Numbered from the stretch's first letter, positions 10,278 to 21,417 are shown. The stretch: DNA of 64,000 nucleotides from Nitrosospira sp. NpAV (GCF_000832065.1 NZ_JXQM01000001.1:124001-188000), one strand, 5' to 3'. Notes: generated by a model not told the origin, from the sequence alone. Numbers and translations: made by a program.

Positions 10278-11186
10278 TTAATTTGGCTGTGAGGCCTGGC
10301 CTTCCTTCATTTGGCTCACCTGAGCCATCACCTCGGCAGCGAAATCGCCAGATTTCTTTTCGATGCCCTCCCCCACGATGAACAAGGTAAAAGCATTAAC
10401 CTTGGCTGATTTCGCTGCAAGCAATCTTTCCACTGTCTGATCCACATCCTTGACGAAAGGTTGACCAAGCAATGTCACTTCAGCAAGATATTTAGCAATA
10501 CGTCCATCCACCATCTTTGCGACGATGTCGGCGGGTTTGCCGCTCTCCGCCGCTTGCGCGGTATAAATCTGCCGTTCACGCGCCAGCAGCTCCGGTGAAA
10601 CCTGCTCACGCGAAATGCAAATCGGCTTGCTGGCCGCGATATGCATGGCCAGATCCTTGCCCAGTGTATCGTCACCGCCGGTGTAATCGATCATGACGCC
10701 CATTTTCGCGCCATGCAAATATGAAGCAAGATGCCCTTCTGCAATATAGCGCACGAAACGGCGTACACTGATGTTTTCACCCAATTTCATCACCAGCGCT
10801 TTTCGGAACTCATCCACATTTTCGCCACCCGGCAATACAGCGGCTGCCAACGCCACGGTATCTGCAATGCTATCTGTCGCTACCAGCTGCGCCACACTGC
10901 GGGAAAATTGAATGAAATCCTCGTTCCTCGCAACGAAATCGGTTTCGCAATTGACTTCGACCAACGCGCCAAGCTTGCCATCGGGTGCAATATACGCCGC
11001 CACCATTCCTTCCGCAGCGACGCGTCCGGCTGCCTTGCTTGCCTTGGCGCCACTCTTGATCCGCAACAGATCTTCCGCTGCCTTTATGTCACCACTGGTT
11101 TCAGTCAGTGCCTTTTTGCACTCCATCATGCCCAGGCCGGTCATGTCGCGCAATTCCTTTACCATTTGTGCGGTAATGTCCGCCAT
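10278..11186 (-). CDS. tsf: Elongation factor Ts
   Basis: EF-Ts is the nucleotide-exchange factor that recharges EF-Tu. The N-terminal helical domain reads [19 protein letters not shown], with the TDFV motif ([13 protein letters not shown]) near residue 80 that contacts EF-Tu. The product is 302 residues from the ATG at 11186, which has a TGGAG ribosome site a few bases upstream; a GTG at 11192 is less likely. It follows rpsB by about 109 bases. Regulation by the rpsB leader is expected by analogy with other proteobacteria. Confidence 0.97.
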   Translation of the reverse strand: MADITAQMVKELRDMTGLGMMECKKALTETSGDIKAAEDLLRIKSGAKASKAAGRVAAEGMVAAYIAPDGKLGALVEVNCETDFVARNEDFIQFSRSVAQLVATDSIADTVALAAAVLPGGENVDEFRKALVMKLGENISVRRFVRYIAEGHLASYLHGAKMGVMIDYTGGDDTLGKDLAMHIAASKPICISREQVSPELLARERQIYTAQAAESGKPADIVAKMVDGRIAKYLAEVTLLGQPFVKDVDQTVERLLAAKSAKVNAFTLFIVGEGIEKKSGDFAAEVMAQVSQMKEGQASQPN

Positions 11187-11295
11187 ACTCACTCCAGATA
11201 CAAAATTAGTAAAACCGCTGCCTTACATTCGCCGGCAGCTATTATAAAATCAGTGCTGCCGACAGCCTGTGCGAAAGTTGCAGCCCAAGCTGATG

Positions 11296-12036
11296 CTACT
11301 CCGCGGCGATCGTCTCATCCATCTCCACAGATTCGTTTGTGATGATTTCCTGAACAATCTGGTTACGCCCCTCCAGAATCGCATCGGCCACCCCTCGTGC
11401 ATACAAGCGTATGGCCTGGCTGGAATCATCGTTACCGGGAATTACGTAATCCAGCCCTTCAGGGCTGTGGTTGGTATCAACTACGCCAACAATGGGGATA
11501 CCGAGTTTTTTGGCTTCCGTGATTGCACCTTTCTGATAGCCCACGTCAATCACGAACATGGCATCGGGAATTCCCTTCATATCCTTGATACCACCCAGGC
11601 TGCGATTGAGTTTTTCCAGTTCACGCTGAATATCCAGCGCCTCTTTTTTGGAAAGCTTGTCCAGCGTGCCATCCTCCATCATTGCTTCCATGTCGTGCAG
11701 GCGCTTGACGGATTGCTTTATTGTCTTGAAATTGGTCAGCATCCCGCCGAGCCAGCGCTGATCGACATAGGGGGCTCCGCAGCGGATCGCTTCCTCTCGC
11801 ACGATATCGCGCGCCTGACGCTTGGTGCCAACGAAAAGGATCGTGCCCTTGTTAGCGGATAATTGACGCACGTACTTCATCGCATCCTGGTACATCGCCA
11901 GGGTTTTTTCCAGATTAATGATGTGTATTTTGTTACGATGGCCAAAGATATACTGAGCCATCCTGGGATTCCAGAAACGGGTCTGATGTCCAAAATGAAC
12001 GCCCGCTTCCAGCATTTGCCGCATCGTTACTGACAT
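11296..12036 (-). CDS. rpsB: 30S ribosomal protein S2
   Basis: S2 joins the 30S subunit late and is needed for bS1 binding. The 246-residue sequence begins [20 protein letters not shown], a family hallmark, and has the [17 protein letters not shown] and [15 protein letters not shown] segments. The ATG at 12036 has a strong AAGGAG site 6-7 nt upstream. It heads the translation and envelope block. A near-consensus promoter lies 143-172 bases upstream, leaving a leader of about 135 nt that could carry S2-dependent autoregulation. Confidence 0.98.
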   Translation of the reverse strand: MSVTMRQMLEAGVHFGHQTRFWNPRMAQYIFGHRNKIHIINLEKTLAMYQDAMKYVRQLSANKGTILFVGTKRQARDIVREEAIRCGAPYVDQRWLGGMLTNFKTIKQSVKRLHDMEAMMEDGTLDKLSKKEALDIQRELEKLNRSLGGIKDMKGIPDAMFVIDVGYQKGAITEAKKLGIPIVGVVDTNHSPEGLDYVIPGNDDSSQAIRLYARGVADAILEGRNQIVQEIITNESVEMDETIAAE

Positions 12037-12178
12037 GAGTTTCTCCTTTGGGTTGAGCCTCTATCCGCCATCGTCGCTCTACCGGAGAGCACCCTTGGAA
12101 TAGGCGGATATGTGAATTTAATCCGATTTTAAGCTGATTTTCACAACAGGATCAGCAGTAAAGCCAGATTAGCGCAGT

Positions 12179-12208
12179 ATTATAGCATTGTTGCGCAGGT
12201 TCGCTCAA
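12179..12208 (-). promoter_or_regulatory. Sigma-70 promoter for the rpsB-tsf block
   Basis: On the minus strand a -35 hexamer TTGAGC (12208-12203) and a perfect -10 TATAAT (12184-12179) are separated by 18 bases. Transcription would start near 12172, giving a 5' leader of about 135 nt before rpsB. Leaders of this size before rpsB often mediate feedback by free S2; whether this one does is inference. Confidence 0.75.
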
Positions 12209-12637
12209 TTTGAACCTACGTGGAACAGAAGATGCTCCTTGGAATTCGAAACTGTCTTTCCTCTACCAACCCATTCGGTTTATCGATTACACCGGCCCTA
12301 AAGTGTATAGTAACGAACTACAGATGAGATAATCGAACAAGCCCAGATAATCCCCCAGGCCACGAGAGGATGGCGAAGCGAGTGCGAGACAGTTTGCCGA
12401 TTGGAAGAAGTCCATAGCTTGATCCATGGATCCCCGGCAAGCGGCAAAAACAGCCCCAAACTGACCGCCAGCTCTCGGGTAGGTCCGCAGAGCCGCCTGA
12501 TTGGATATCTGGGATGAAGCACAAATCGATTTTATTATGTGTGTCAACGTACATACCCGTATTGCTAATTGCGGGAAACTGGTATTTCATTCGTGCTGAA
12601 AGCACCGCATACTTTCCACTAAAAAAAGGAGTCAACC
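12209..12637. other. Divergent intergenic region between rpsB and the DUF883 gene
   Basis: About 430 bases lie upstream of the rpsB promoter and before the plus-strand DUF883 gene. Short open frames exist on the minus strand but lack ribosome sites and any recognisable protein character. The last bases hold a strong ribosome site (AAGGAG) for the gene at 12638. I see no RNA gene or repeat here. Confidence 0.5.
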
Positions 12638-13051
12638 ATGGCAACCAATACTTCCCGGACTAAAACAGATGAAGCACAGGCTGAGTTGAAACATATGACG
12701 CACCGCGCTAGTACTGCGGCATACAAGGTGGGTGACGCCGCCAAATCGGCTGGCAAGCGGGCTGGTGCCGTCGCCAGCGAGGAATTGGCCAATCTCCGGG
12801 CCGATCTGGGTGATCTGATCTCCCGTATCTCCAGTTTATCGGAAGCCGAGGTGGAAGAAGCCAAGGAAAAGCTGCTGGCAAAAATTGATTCTACCCGAGA
12901 GGCCGCCACCGAGATGGCGAATGATGCCCGTGAACAGTTCGATCATGGCGTCGAGTATTCCAAGGACTACGTAAAAGAGCATCCCATGCAATCGGTCGGT
13001 TATGCGGCGCTGGCCGGCTTTCTGCTTGGCCTGTTGATTACCCGTCGTTAG
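12638..13051 (+). CDS. DUF883 family protein (YqjD/ElaB-like, ribosome/membrane-associated)
   Basis: The 137-residue protein has a Lys/Ala-rich helical body (about residues 10-105) and a C-terminal segment VGYAALAGFLLGLLITRR that forms a glycine-rich membrane anchor followed by arginines. This is the layout of the DUF883 family, whose E. coli members YqjD and ElaB bind the inner membrane and associate with ribosomes in stationary phase. The motif YVKEHPMQSVGYAALAG before the anchor is typical. An AAGGAG site 6 nt before the ATG supports the start. The next two genes are homologous in layout to E. coli yqjE and yqjK, so this is a conserved cassette. Confidence 0.9.
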   Translation: MATNTSRTKTDEAQAELKHMTHRASTAAYKVGDAAKSAGKRAGAVASEELANLRADLGDLISRISSLSEAEVEEAKEKLLAKIDSTREAATEMANDAREQFDHGVEYSKDYVKEHPMQSVGYAALAGFLLGLLITRR

Positions 13052-13090
13052 TTGATTCTGGCGCTGGCATATTAGTCGAGACAAATCGCC

Positions 13091-13459
13091 ATGTTTGAAA
13101 CCATCAAAAAAGCCAGGCACTTGGCCGTCATTGCGCTGGAACGCATCGACGATTATCTTGAGTTGGTAAGAATATCCGTGGAGATTCAGGAGCAGAGTTT
13201 AAAAAAACGGATAATCAGTTTTGTGGTGGTAATGCTTTTCGCTATCTTGAGCTTGATTTTCCTGGGTCTTGCCATCATCGTTACTTGCTGGGATACCCCT
13301 TATCGGGTGGCCGCCGCATGGGGCGTAGCGGCTTGTTATACCTTGATCGCCTTCGCGGCTTATATGGGAAGCCAAGGTAAGACAAGCCCTGCTTCCACTT
13401 TTGATACCCTGCGTGACGAATTGCGGCAGGATGTCAAATTGATGAAGGATGTAGTATGA
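13091..13459 (+). CDS. YqjE-like phage-holin-family membrane protein
   Basis: The 122-residue protein has an N-terminal amphipathic region (residues 1-40), then two transmembrane segments: FVVVMLFAILSLIFLGLAII and, after DTPYRV, WGVAACYTLIAFAAYMG. The C-terminus is a charged helix. This matches the holin-fold superfamily that includes YqjE, found beside DUF883 proteins. Its function is not established; the family name reflects topology and not proven holin activity. It lies 39 bases after the DUF883 gene, and its end overlaps the next gene by four bases. Confidence 0.85.
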   Translation: MFETIKKARHLAVIALERIDDYLELVRISVEIQEQSLKKRIISFVVVMLFAILSLIFLGLAIIVTCWDTPYRVAAAWGVAACYTLIAFAAYMGSQGKTSPASTFDTLRDELRQDVKLMKDVV

Positions 13460-13824
13460 GCGCTTCCCTTGAAGATGAAAAAAAAGCGCTATTGGATCGG
13501 ATGCACGCCAGCCGGGACGCCTATCGGTCCAGGTTCAGCCACATGGAAGAAGAGGATGTTCCTGCCGATGCCTTGCATGTATTCCCGCGCAGCCATACGT
13601 TCAAGTTTCTAACGCGCCACCCCTATTCCGCTGCCTTGGGATTGGTGGCGGTGCTGGCGATAATGCCCCGTGGATCCCTGCGCAGGGCAACAAGAACCGG
13701 CGCCGCCGTTACGGCGGGACTACTGGGTGGCAAGGCCAAAACATTGATGATACGGCAAGTGTTGCCCTCAGTGGTGCATTTGTTACGCTCGCATAACCAG
13801 CGCTCACGCACGCGCTTTCCATGA
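13456..13824 (+). CDS. YqjK-like hypothetical protein
   Basis: The start codon overlaps the stop of the YqjE-like gene (ATGA), which indicates coupled translation. The 122-residue product has a charged N-terminal half with an acidic patch (MEEEDVPADAL), a hydrophobic stretch HPYSAALGLVAVLAIMPRGSL in its middle, and a strongly basic C-terminus ending RSHNQRSRTRFP. Similarity to YqjK is judged mainly from position and size. It probably associates with the inner membrane together with the two upstream products. I cannot assign a molecular activity. Confidence 0.75.
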   Translation: MSASLEDEKKALLDRMHASRDAYRSRFSHMEEEDVPADALHVFPRSHTFKFLTRHPYSAALGLVAVLAIMPRGSLRRATRTGAAVTAGLLGGKAKTLMIRQVLPSVVHLLRSHNQRSRTRFP

Positions 13825-13908
13825 CGGGGCGATTATCGGGGATAAATATGCTATGAAGATGCAAGATCCAATAAGTTTTCTCTCAAGCTTTTTCTCAGGA
13901 GAACTATT

Positions 13909-13986
13909 ATGGGTAAATATTTTCTCGCCTGGATTCTAGGCGTACCTGCGTCTGTTTTAGTAATAATCTACCTTTTAATGAATTGA
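13909..13986 (+). CDS. 25-residue single-span membrane peptide
   Basis: An ATG at 13909 opens a 25-residue frame beginning MGKYFLAWILGVPASVLVII and ending YLLMN. It is almost entirely one hydrophobic helix with a Lys near the N-terminus. An AGGAG site lies 7 nt upstream, which is unusually good for chance. It sits 84 bases after the YqjK-like gene on the same strand. Very small hydrophobic proteins of this shape occur beside stress genes in many proteobacteria, but I do not know its function. It is too short for most gene callers. Confidence 0.65.
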   Translation: MGKYFLAWILGVPASVLVIIYLLMN

Positions 13987-14031
13987 GGGATCTTTATCCG
14001 CATCCTCACCGATGGTTATTCAGGAGACACA

Positions 14032-14316
14032 GTGAATCACTTTCCGGCATTACGAAAGAAAACGGGACCCTTATCGGCAATACTAATTGTCGGCATCTCG
14101 TCGTTGGTTCATGCTCAAACACCTGCAGAATCAAGCGAGAAAGGTATAAACCCTCCTTGGGAATTATATGACACGGATAATGATGGCTACATAAGCGCGC
14201 AAGAAGCCGAGAAGCAAAAAATGCCGGCTCAGGTTTTCAAGAGTTTGGACGTTGATCGGGATGGGAGGCTGAGCAAGGAGGAGTTCAGCAAAGCGCCCCT
14301 CATCCGGGCGGATTGA
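14032..14316 (+). CDS. Exported EF-hand domain protein
   Basis: This 94-residue protein probably starts at a GTG (14032) preceded by a CAGGAG site. It has a basic start and hydrophobic stretch ending SSLVHA, a likely signal peptide. Two canonical EF-hand loops follow: D47-T-D49-N-D51-G-Y-I-S-A-Q-E58 and D73-V-D75-R-D77-G-R-L-S-K-E-E84, each with the expected acidic ligands and glycine. It should bind calcium in the periplasm. Small EF-hand proteins of this kind are common in betaproteobacteria, and their partners are unknown. It lies 45 bases after the tiny membrane peptide and may share its transcript. Confidence 0.88.
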   Translation: MNHFPALRKKTGPLSAILIVGISSLVHAQTPAESSEKGINPPWELYDTDNDGYISAQEAEKQKMPAQVFKSLDVDRDGRLSKEEFSKAPLIRAD

Positions 14317-14512
14317 CGAAAACCTTTCCTGCATGTAACCTCGCCCGCGTTGCCAGCCCCCAAAATCCGGTCTTGCTTCCGTAGCAAGTCATAATCGGCC
14401 AATTGTGCTCTTATCCCGCATACCAGCGCTGCTTACAGCGCCTGGATTCTCAAGCTCGATCGTGCCTTTGTCTGTATGTGCGCGCTATGGTATTTCCGCT
14501 ACAATTGCATGT

Positions 14513-15124
14513 ATGGATTCCACTAATGCAAGACTGGCGTCAGAAAAAACCGAGAACGGTGGCGCAAATGAAACGAGCGGTAACATTTTCCTGGTGGGCA
14601 TGATGGGCGCAGGGAAAACCACTATCGGCAAATTACTGGCTCACTTTCTAGACAAAACTTTTTTTGATTCGGATCGCGAGATCCAGAAACGCACCGGAGT
14701 CAACATTCCTGTAATTTTTGAAATTGAAGGCGAAACTGGTTTTCGCAAGCGTGAAACCGAGATGTTGACAGAGCTGCTGAAAAGCGAAAATATCGTGCTT
14801 GCCACGGGAGGTGGGGCGGTGCTCAGTATCGAAAATCGTGAGATGTTAAAACGCAGTGGTACGGTAATTTATCTAAGGGCGACCGTTGACGACTTATGGC
14901 GGCGTACCCGGCAGGACAAGAACCGGCCATTGCTTCAAACTTCGGATCCTCGCAGGAAACTGGCTGAACTTTATGCCCAACGTGATCCGCTTTACCGGGA
15001 AACAGCACATATCATCGTCGAAAGCGGGAAACGAAGTGCCCGTCACCTGGCCCAATTATTAGCGCAGCAGCTCGCCTGTTCCGATTTGATAGTGGATGAA
15101 AAACAGATTAGCCAGACCGGCTGA
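14513..15124 (+). CDS. aroK: Shikimate kinase
   Basis: Shikimate kinase phosphorylates shikimate with ATP in aromatic amino acid synthesis. The protein has the P-loop GMMGAGKTT, the DSD shikimate/metal motif (FFDSDREI), GETGFRKRE, the Walker B-like ATGGGAV, and the lid around RTRQDKNRPLL. I start at the ATG at 14513 (203 residues); an upstream TTG/ATG extension adds 36 residues with no family similarity. No ribosome site precedes this ATG, and a TACAAT hexamer lies only 8-13 bases upstream, so a very short leader is conceivable. The usual partner aroB does not follow; the next gene converges. Confidence 0.93.
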   Translation: MDSTNARLASEKTENGGANETSGNIFLVGMMGAGKTTIGKLLAHFLDKTFFDSDREIQKRTGVNIPVIFEIEGETGFRKRETEMLTELLKSENIVLATGGGAVLSIENREMLKRSGTVIYLRATVDDLWRRTRQDKNRPLLQTSDPRRKLAELYAQRDPLYRETAHIIVESGKRSARHLAQLLAQQLACSDLIVDEKQISQTG

Positions 15125-15157
15125 CCATTCCCGGCAAGGATTTTCGCGATCTGCTTG

Positions 15158-15691
15158 TTACTCGTCCATGGGTGCCTGACCCGGAAACAAAACGTCGGTA
15201 AAACCGAATGTCCGAAAATCCGTGACTCGCATGGGATAAAGGATACCCTGCAAGTGATCGCACTCATGCTGCACAACACGAGCGTGGAACCCCTCCACCT
15301 CGCGGTCGATAGGCCTGCCATATTGATCCAGGCCTTGATAGCGAAGCTTGGTAAAGCGCGGCACCATGCCACGCATACCGGGAACGCTCAAGCAGCCCTC
15401 CCAGTCCTGTTCCATTTCTCGCGTGAGGGGTGCTACTTCGGGATTCACCAGCACCGTATAAGGCACTTCTTCCGCATCGGGATACCTTGGATTGCGCTTC
15501 ATACCGAATATCACGACTTGAAGGCCAACTCCAATCTGCGGTGCAGCCAGCCCCGCGCCATTCAGCGCTTCCATCGTGTCATGCATATCCTGAATCAGGT
15601 CATCGAGCTCGGATGTGCCGAGTTTCTCCACTTTTCTGGCTACTTCCAACAAACGGGGATCACCCATTTTCAGCACCGGTCTAATCGACAT
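15158..15691 (-). CDS. def: Peptide deformylase
   Basis: Def removes the formyl group from nascent proteins and is a metallo-hydrolase. All three signature motifs are present: [11 protein letters not shown] (motif 1), EGCLSVPG with the metal Cys (motif 2), and HECDHLQG with two metal His and the catalytic Glu (motif 3). The ATG at 15691 overlaps the preceding phosphorylase by 11 bases and has a GGAG site. The product is 177 residues. It is not next to fmt, which is the usual partner. It lies last in a minus-strand run and converges on aroK with a 33-base gap. Confidence 0.95.
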   Translation of the reverse strand: MSIRPVLKMGDPRLLEVARKVEKLGTSELDDLIQDMHDTMEALNGAGLAAPQIGVGLQVVIFGMKRNPRYPDAEEVPYTVLVNPEVAPLTREMEQDWEGCLSVPGMRGMVPRFTKLRYQGLDQYGRPIDREVEGFHARVVQHECDHLQGILYPMRVTDFRTFGFTDVLFPGQAPMDE

Positions 15692-16427
15692 CGAGCTCCA
15701 CCACCCATTCGAGAATATTCCTGACACCCACCATCGCTTTTTCTAGAACAGCATGAGCATCCTCCAGACGGATGGCATGAGCACTTGTTTCACGACCTGC
15801 AGCATGATTTGCCACGACTGCGATAGTCGCGTAGCAGAGACCTAATTCTTTTGCCAATGCTGCTTCCGGCATGCCGGTCATACCCACCATATCCACACCG
15901 TCTCGCTCCAGCCGATTAATTTCCGAAGCGGTTTCCAAACGTGGCCCTTGGGTGGCGCCATAGACACCACCGTCTATTATTTTCTCGTTTGCCCGTTTTG
16001 CCGCTTCCAGCAGGCGTTTTCGCGTTATCGGGCAATAAGGTTCGGTAAAGTCAATATGGGTAACCGGCCTGTCCGTGCCGTCGTAATAAGTATACTTGCG
16101 GCTATGGGTGTAATCAATAATCTGATCGGGGATGACAATCATACCAGGCTTGAAATCGGCACGAATCCCGCCCACCGACGCGACGGATACCACTCGCGAA
16201 AGGTTTAATGATTGCAGTGCCCAAAGATTGGCGCGGTAATTCACCGCATGGGGCGGAATGGTGTGTCCGTAGCCGTGACGCGCAAGGAACACCACTTCAT
16301 GATCGTTTATTTTGCCAAAAGTCAGAGGACCGGACGGCTCGCCATAGGGAGTTCTCATAATCTGCCGATGTGATATCTCAAGGCAGGCGAGCTGGGTCAT
16401 GCCGGTGCCACCTATTATTGCGAGCAT
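15681..16427 (-). CDS. mtnP: S-methyl-5'-thioinosine / methylthioadenosine phosphorylase
   Basis: This enzyme splits 5'-methylthio-nucleosides from polyamine synthesis into a free purine base and methylthioribose 1-phosphate. The 248-residue sequence starts [10 protein letters not shown] (phosphate loop) and has [36 protein letters not shown] and [17 protein letters not shown], all typical of the MTAP/PNP family. The purine-contact segment reads VVANHAAG, with Asn where adenine-specific enzymes usually carry Asp. In this family Asn favours 6-oxopurines, so methylthioinosine is the likelier substrate (inference). The ATG at 16427 is preferred over a TTG at 16442. A phosphoribosyltransferase for hypoxanthine is encoded just upstream. 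Confidence 0.88.
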   Translation of the reverse strand: MLAIIGGTGMTQLACLEISHRQIMRTPYGEPSGPLTFGKINDHEVVFLARHGYGHTIPPHAVNYRANLWALQSLNLSRVVSVASVGGIRADFKPGMIVIPDQIIDYTHSRKYTYYDGTDRPVTHIDFTEPYCPITRKRLLEAAKRANEKIIDGGVYGATQGPRLETASEINRLERDGVDMVGMTGMPEAALAKELGLCYATIAVVANHAAGRETSAHAIRLEDAHAVLEKAMVGVRNILEWVVELDVD

Positions 16428-16573
16428 ACTTTCAGGAACCAACAGTGCAAGATTTTGGAAATACGCTTATTAAGCGTAGTGGACACGCCCAAGAGATGAG
16501 CGTCAAATAATAGGATATTTCGTTAATCATAATACTGATCGACTAAATGAGCAGTCAACTGCCGGATCCGGGT

Positions 16574-17119
16574 TCATTCTTTCAACGCATATATCGCGGG
16601 CAAATTCCGCCACGCGCCATGTATGTCCATTCCAAAACCGAACGCGTAACGATTCGGCAATATGACACCAACGAAATCTGCACTGATTGGCTTGGGTCTA
16701 TCGAGATCTTTTTCGGCAAAAACCGCGCTGTAAAACGCTGCCGCATCATGACCCATGATCCAGTCGCGGATTGCCGCAAGCGTAATCCCTTCGTCAAGAA
16801 CGTCATCCAGCACCAATACTACCCTGTCTCGCACGTTTTCATGAGGCGGAACCTTCCAATTGATTTCGCCACCCTGGATTTCGTTGTCATAGCGGCTGAC
16901 GTGCAGATAATCGAAATTAAGCGGAAATTCCAATAGCGGCAATAGTTGTCCGGTAAACACCACCGCACCCCCCATCACACTCAACACCAATGGATATTTG
17001 CCCGCCAGCTCCATAGTGATATCTGCCGCCATACGTTTGACAGTCTGTGATACGGCGGCAGCGGAATATATCTGCTCTGCTCTGCCGAGGATCTTCTCTG
17101 CCTCGTCGGAAGATAGCAT
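16574..17119 (-). CDS. hpt: Hypoxanthine-guanine phosphoribosyltransferase
   Basis: Hpt joins hypoxanthine or guanine to PRPP to form IMP or GMP. The 181-residue protein carries the PRPP-binding signature VVLVLDDVLDEGITL, the early LSVMGGAVVFTGQLL loop that binds pyrophosphate, and a flexible-loop region around FDYLHVSRYDNE. The C-terminal segment ADFVGVILPNRYAFGFGMD corresponds to the base-binding Val and Asp region. The ATG at 17119 is preferred over the TTG at 17122. It lies upstream of the methylthio-nucleoside phosphorylase on the same strand, so the hypoxanthine released there can be recovered here. Confidence 0.92.
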   Translation of the reverse strand: MLSSDEAEKILGRAEQIYSAAAVSQTVKRMAADITMELAGKYPLVLSVMGGAVVFTGQLLPLLEFPLNFDYLHVSRYDNEIQGGEINWKVPPHENVRDRVVLVLDDVLDEGITLAAIRDWIMGHDAAAFYSAVFAEKDLDRPKPISADFVGVILPNRYAFGFGMDIHGAWRNLPAIYALKE

Positions 17120-17161
17120 CAATATGCAATACCTAGCAAAACCTGAAAAGGACGCCTAATA

Positions 17162-18046
17162 TCAAACCAGGGGAGCGCGGCAATCGTGCGAGTCAAGATA
17201 ATCCCCAAACTCCTTCCCTACTTCAGGATGCGCCAGTGCCAGCGCAATAGTTGCCTTAAGATAGCCGATCTTGGTTCCACAATCGTAGCGGATCCCCGAG
17301 AATTCATAGGCAAGCGCACGCTCTTCCTGCAACAGCGAAGCGATACCGTCTGTCAACTGAATTTCTCCACCGGCACCTGGTTCGACTTTTTCCAGATGGG
17401 TAAAAATTTTTGGCGTGAGAATGTAACGACCCACCACGCCCAGAGTCGAGGGCGCTTTTTCAGGCTCAGGCTTCTCCACCATTCCTGTAATGGGGTGAAG
17501 TCTATTCATTCCCGGCCCGCATTTCACGATACCGTAATTCACTGTTTCTGCCGGTGCAACATTCTGCACGGCCAGTATAGAACAGCCATTCTGTTCATAT
17601 ACCCCGGTCATCTGCTGCGTGATCGGCTCATCGCCAACCAGCAAGTCATCCGCCAGCAGTACGGCAAACGGCTCGTTGCCCACCGCTGGACGCGCGCACA
17701 ATACTGCATGGCCCAGCCCCAGGGCCTCCGACTGCCGGATATAGATACAGGAAACATTCTTCGGCAGAATGCTTCGCAATATTTTCAACGTCTCGTGTCT
17801 ACCCCGAGCTTCCAGCTCTGTTTCCATTTCATAAGCCTTATCGAAATGATCTTCGATTGCGCGCTTGTTACGCCCCGTAATGAAAATCATCTCTGTAATA
17901 CCCGCCGCAATGGCTTCTTCTACGGCGTACTGAATCAGCGGTTTGTCCACCACAGGCATCATTTCCTTGGGACTGGCCTTGGTTGCTGGGAGAAAACGGG
18001 TACCCATACCCGCTACGGGAAAAACGGCCTTGGTTATTTTTGGCAT
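17162..18046 (-). CDS. galU: UTP-glucose-1-phosphate uridylyltransferase
   Basis: GalU makes UDP-glucose, the donor for surface polysaccharides and trehalose or osmolyte pathways. The 294-residue enzyme starts with the nucleotide-binding segment [20 protein letters not shown], followed by [20 protein letters not shown] and the [10 protein letters not shown] metal site. [10 protein letters not shown] and GEIQLTDGI are also family motifs. It follows ligA with a 12-base gap and precedes hpt by 42 bases, so the run zipA-ligA-galU-hpt may be one transcript. Its product would serve the polysaccharide genes found near 49-52 kb. Confidence 0.96.
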   Translation of the reverse strand: MPKITKAVFPVAGMGTRFLPATKASPKEMMPVVDKPLIQYAVEEAIAAGITEMIFITGRNKRAIEDHFDKAYEMETELEARGRHETLKILRSILPKNVSCIYIRQSEALGLGHAVLCARPAVGNEPFAVLLADDLLVGDEPITQQMTGVYEQNGCSILAVQNVAPAETVNYGIVKCGPGMNRLHPITGMVEKPEPEKAPSTLGVVGRYILTPKIFTHLEKVEPGAGGEIQLTDGIASLLQEERALAYEFSGIRYDCGTKIGYLKATIALALAHPEVGKEFGDYLDSHDCRAPLV

Positions 18047-18058
18047 AAGCTTACTCGA

Positions 18059-20146
<2,088 letters not shown>

Positions 20147-21412
20147 TCACGCAAACAGTCTCAACGCAATCTCGCTGCCGGCCGGAATGTTACGTGCCAG
20201 CATCATGGATTGAATGGCGCTCAACTGTTGTTTGATTTTGCCGATACCACTATCGCTGAGGGGTTGATGATTATCATCAACCATGATGCCCCCGAGGGTG
20301 TCGGAAAAAATCCCGGCAAGATGCATCATTTCACCGAAAATTTTCTCGCCGTTTGCCACCCGGGGCACGTCGAGTAGAAAAGTAATGCCATGAGTGGTGA
20401 CCATACGCATGCTGTCGGGAAGAAATGGAGAGGACTCATGGTTATTGAGGGAAAACAATACAGAATTGTTTTCATCGCGATAGCTGAAAGCCCCATTGGT
20501 TCCCAGCTTAAAACCTGATGCCTCGGCTAAGACCTGGATCTTGGCGCCGGTAAATACACTATTATCCCTGCTGACAATATTGATACCTATCATGACATCC
20601 ACGTCCGCGCAGAACTGATCGAGCGACAATGCGTGCGCGTACGCTTGGCGGACATCGGGACACTCCGCCACCGCGTTCACACGCGTTGCGAAGTTCTGCA
20701 CCATGTCATGGAACTCGGATAAGCTTACCTCACTTACGGGACCGGCACGATCGGCCAGCTGCAGACAGCCCTTCAAGTTAATATAACCACCCTTGCCAAT
20801 TGTTTCTATTGTAATTTCTTCCCAAGACGCGCCTAGACTTCTTTGTCCCAGCCATCGCACCGGTTTGCTGAAATCGAATTTCCGCTGCAATACCTCCGCC
20901 AGCTCTGCATCTGCGACAGATGTTCCGGCACGAATATCAGCGATATAATCGACCGTATCCACGACGCTGCCATGACTGACGGGCCCCTGTTCATAAGATG
21001 CGGCCAAACGGGTTGATGCGGTTGAACTGGCTGATGCGGTTGAACTGGCTGATGCGGTTGAACTGGCTGATGCGGTTGAACTGTCTGATGTAGGCGAATC
21101 ATCCGGTGCGGCCGTTGCGGGGGCGACAGTCAGATCCGGCTCCATAACTTCCGTCGATTCAGATTCCGCGCCTGGCTCCCCCCGCAATTCCCGTAGTATC
21201 TCCTTACCGAGTTGCGGTTCAACCCGTTCATCTTCAGTAGTTAAAGCATCCGTTTTGGCTTTTAGCAACACATCTTCATGTTTTTGTGAAAACGCCTCTT
21301 CCGCGCCGCGCCGATAGCGCCGCTGCTGCATCCAGTTAAAGAAAACCACCCCGAGTACCACCACGAAACCAATGGCGATCAGGCTGATCTGCAATTCGCT
21401 CATATCCGCCAT
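20147..21412 (-). CDS. zipA: Cell division protein ZipA-like
   Basis: ZipA tethers FtsZ to the inner membrane through a C-terminal FtsZ-binding domain. The 421-residue protein starts with one transmembrane helix (ELQISLIAIGFVVVLGVVFF), a basic stretch, a long low-complexity linker and a C-terminal globular domain (about residues 240-421; KGGYINLKGCLQLADRAG onward) of the ZipA type. The linker includes a run of Ser-Thr-Ala repeats produced by an 18-bp tandem DNA repeat. It lies five bases after smc and directly abuts ligA, the same order as in many betaproteobacteria. Similarity to gamma-proteobacterial ZipA is weak in the linker, so the domain call rests on the C-terminus and context. Confidence 0.85.
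   Translation of the reverse strand: MADMSELQISLIAIGFVVVLGVVFFNWMQQRRYRRGAEEAFSQKHEDVLLKAKTDALTTEDERVEPQLGKEILRELRGEPGAESESTEVMEPDLTVAPATAAPDDSPTSDSSTASASSTASASSTASASSTASTRLAASYEQGPVSHGSVVDTVDYIADIRAGTSVADAELAEVLQRKFDFSKPVRWLGQRSLGASWEEITIETIGKGGYINLKGCLQLADRAGPVSEVSLSEFHDMVQNFATRVNAVAECPDVRQAYAHALSLDQFCADVDVMIGINIVSRDNSVFTGAKIQVLAEASGFKLGTNGAFSYRDENNSVLFSLNNHESSPFLPDSMRMVTTHGITFLLDVPRVANGEKIFGEMMHLAGIFSDTLGGIMVDDNHQPLSDSGIGKIKQQLSAIQSMMLARNIPAGSEIALRLFA
21013..21084. repeat. 18-bp tandem repeat (four copies) inside zipA
   Basis: Four consecutive 18-base units based on CTGATGCGGTTGAACTGG run from 21013 to 21084; the first starts TT and the last ends T, and otherwise they are identical. The unit length is a multiple of three. 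On the coding strand each copy encodes six residues of a Ser/Ala/Thr-rich linker. Copy number may vary between strains without breaking the frame. Confidence 0.95.
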
Positions 21413-21417
21413 GCCAG

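Noticed and set aside
12287-12547. Overlapping short frames upstream of rpsB
   Set aside because: Several frames overlap each other, none has a ribosome site, and none shows recognisable protein features.
21013-21084. Tandem repeat as a CRISPR array
   Set aside because: The units are contiguous with no spacers and lie in frame in a coding gene. The 27276-27353 repeat was rejected for the same reason.
20833-21102. His/Gln/Pro repeat frame inside zipA
   Set aside because: It is the other-frame translation of the 18-bp tandem repeat; zipA explains the sequence.
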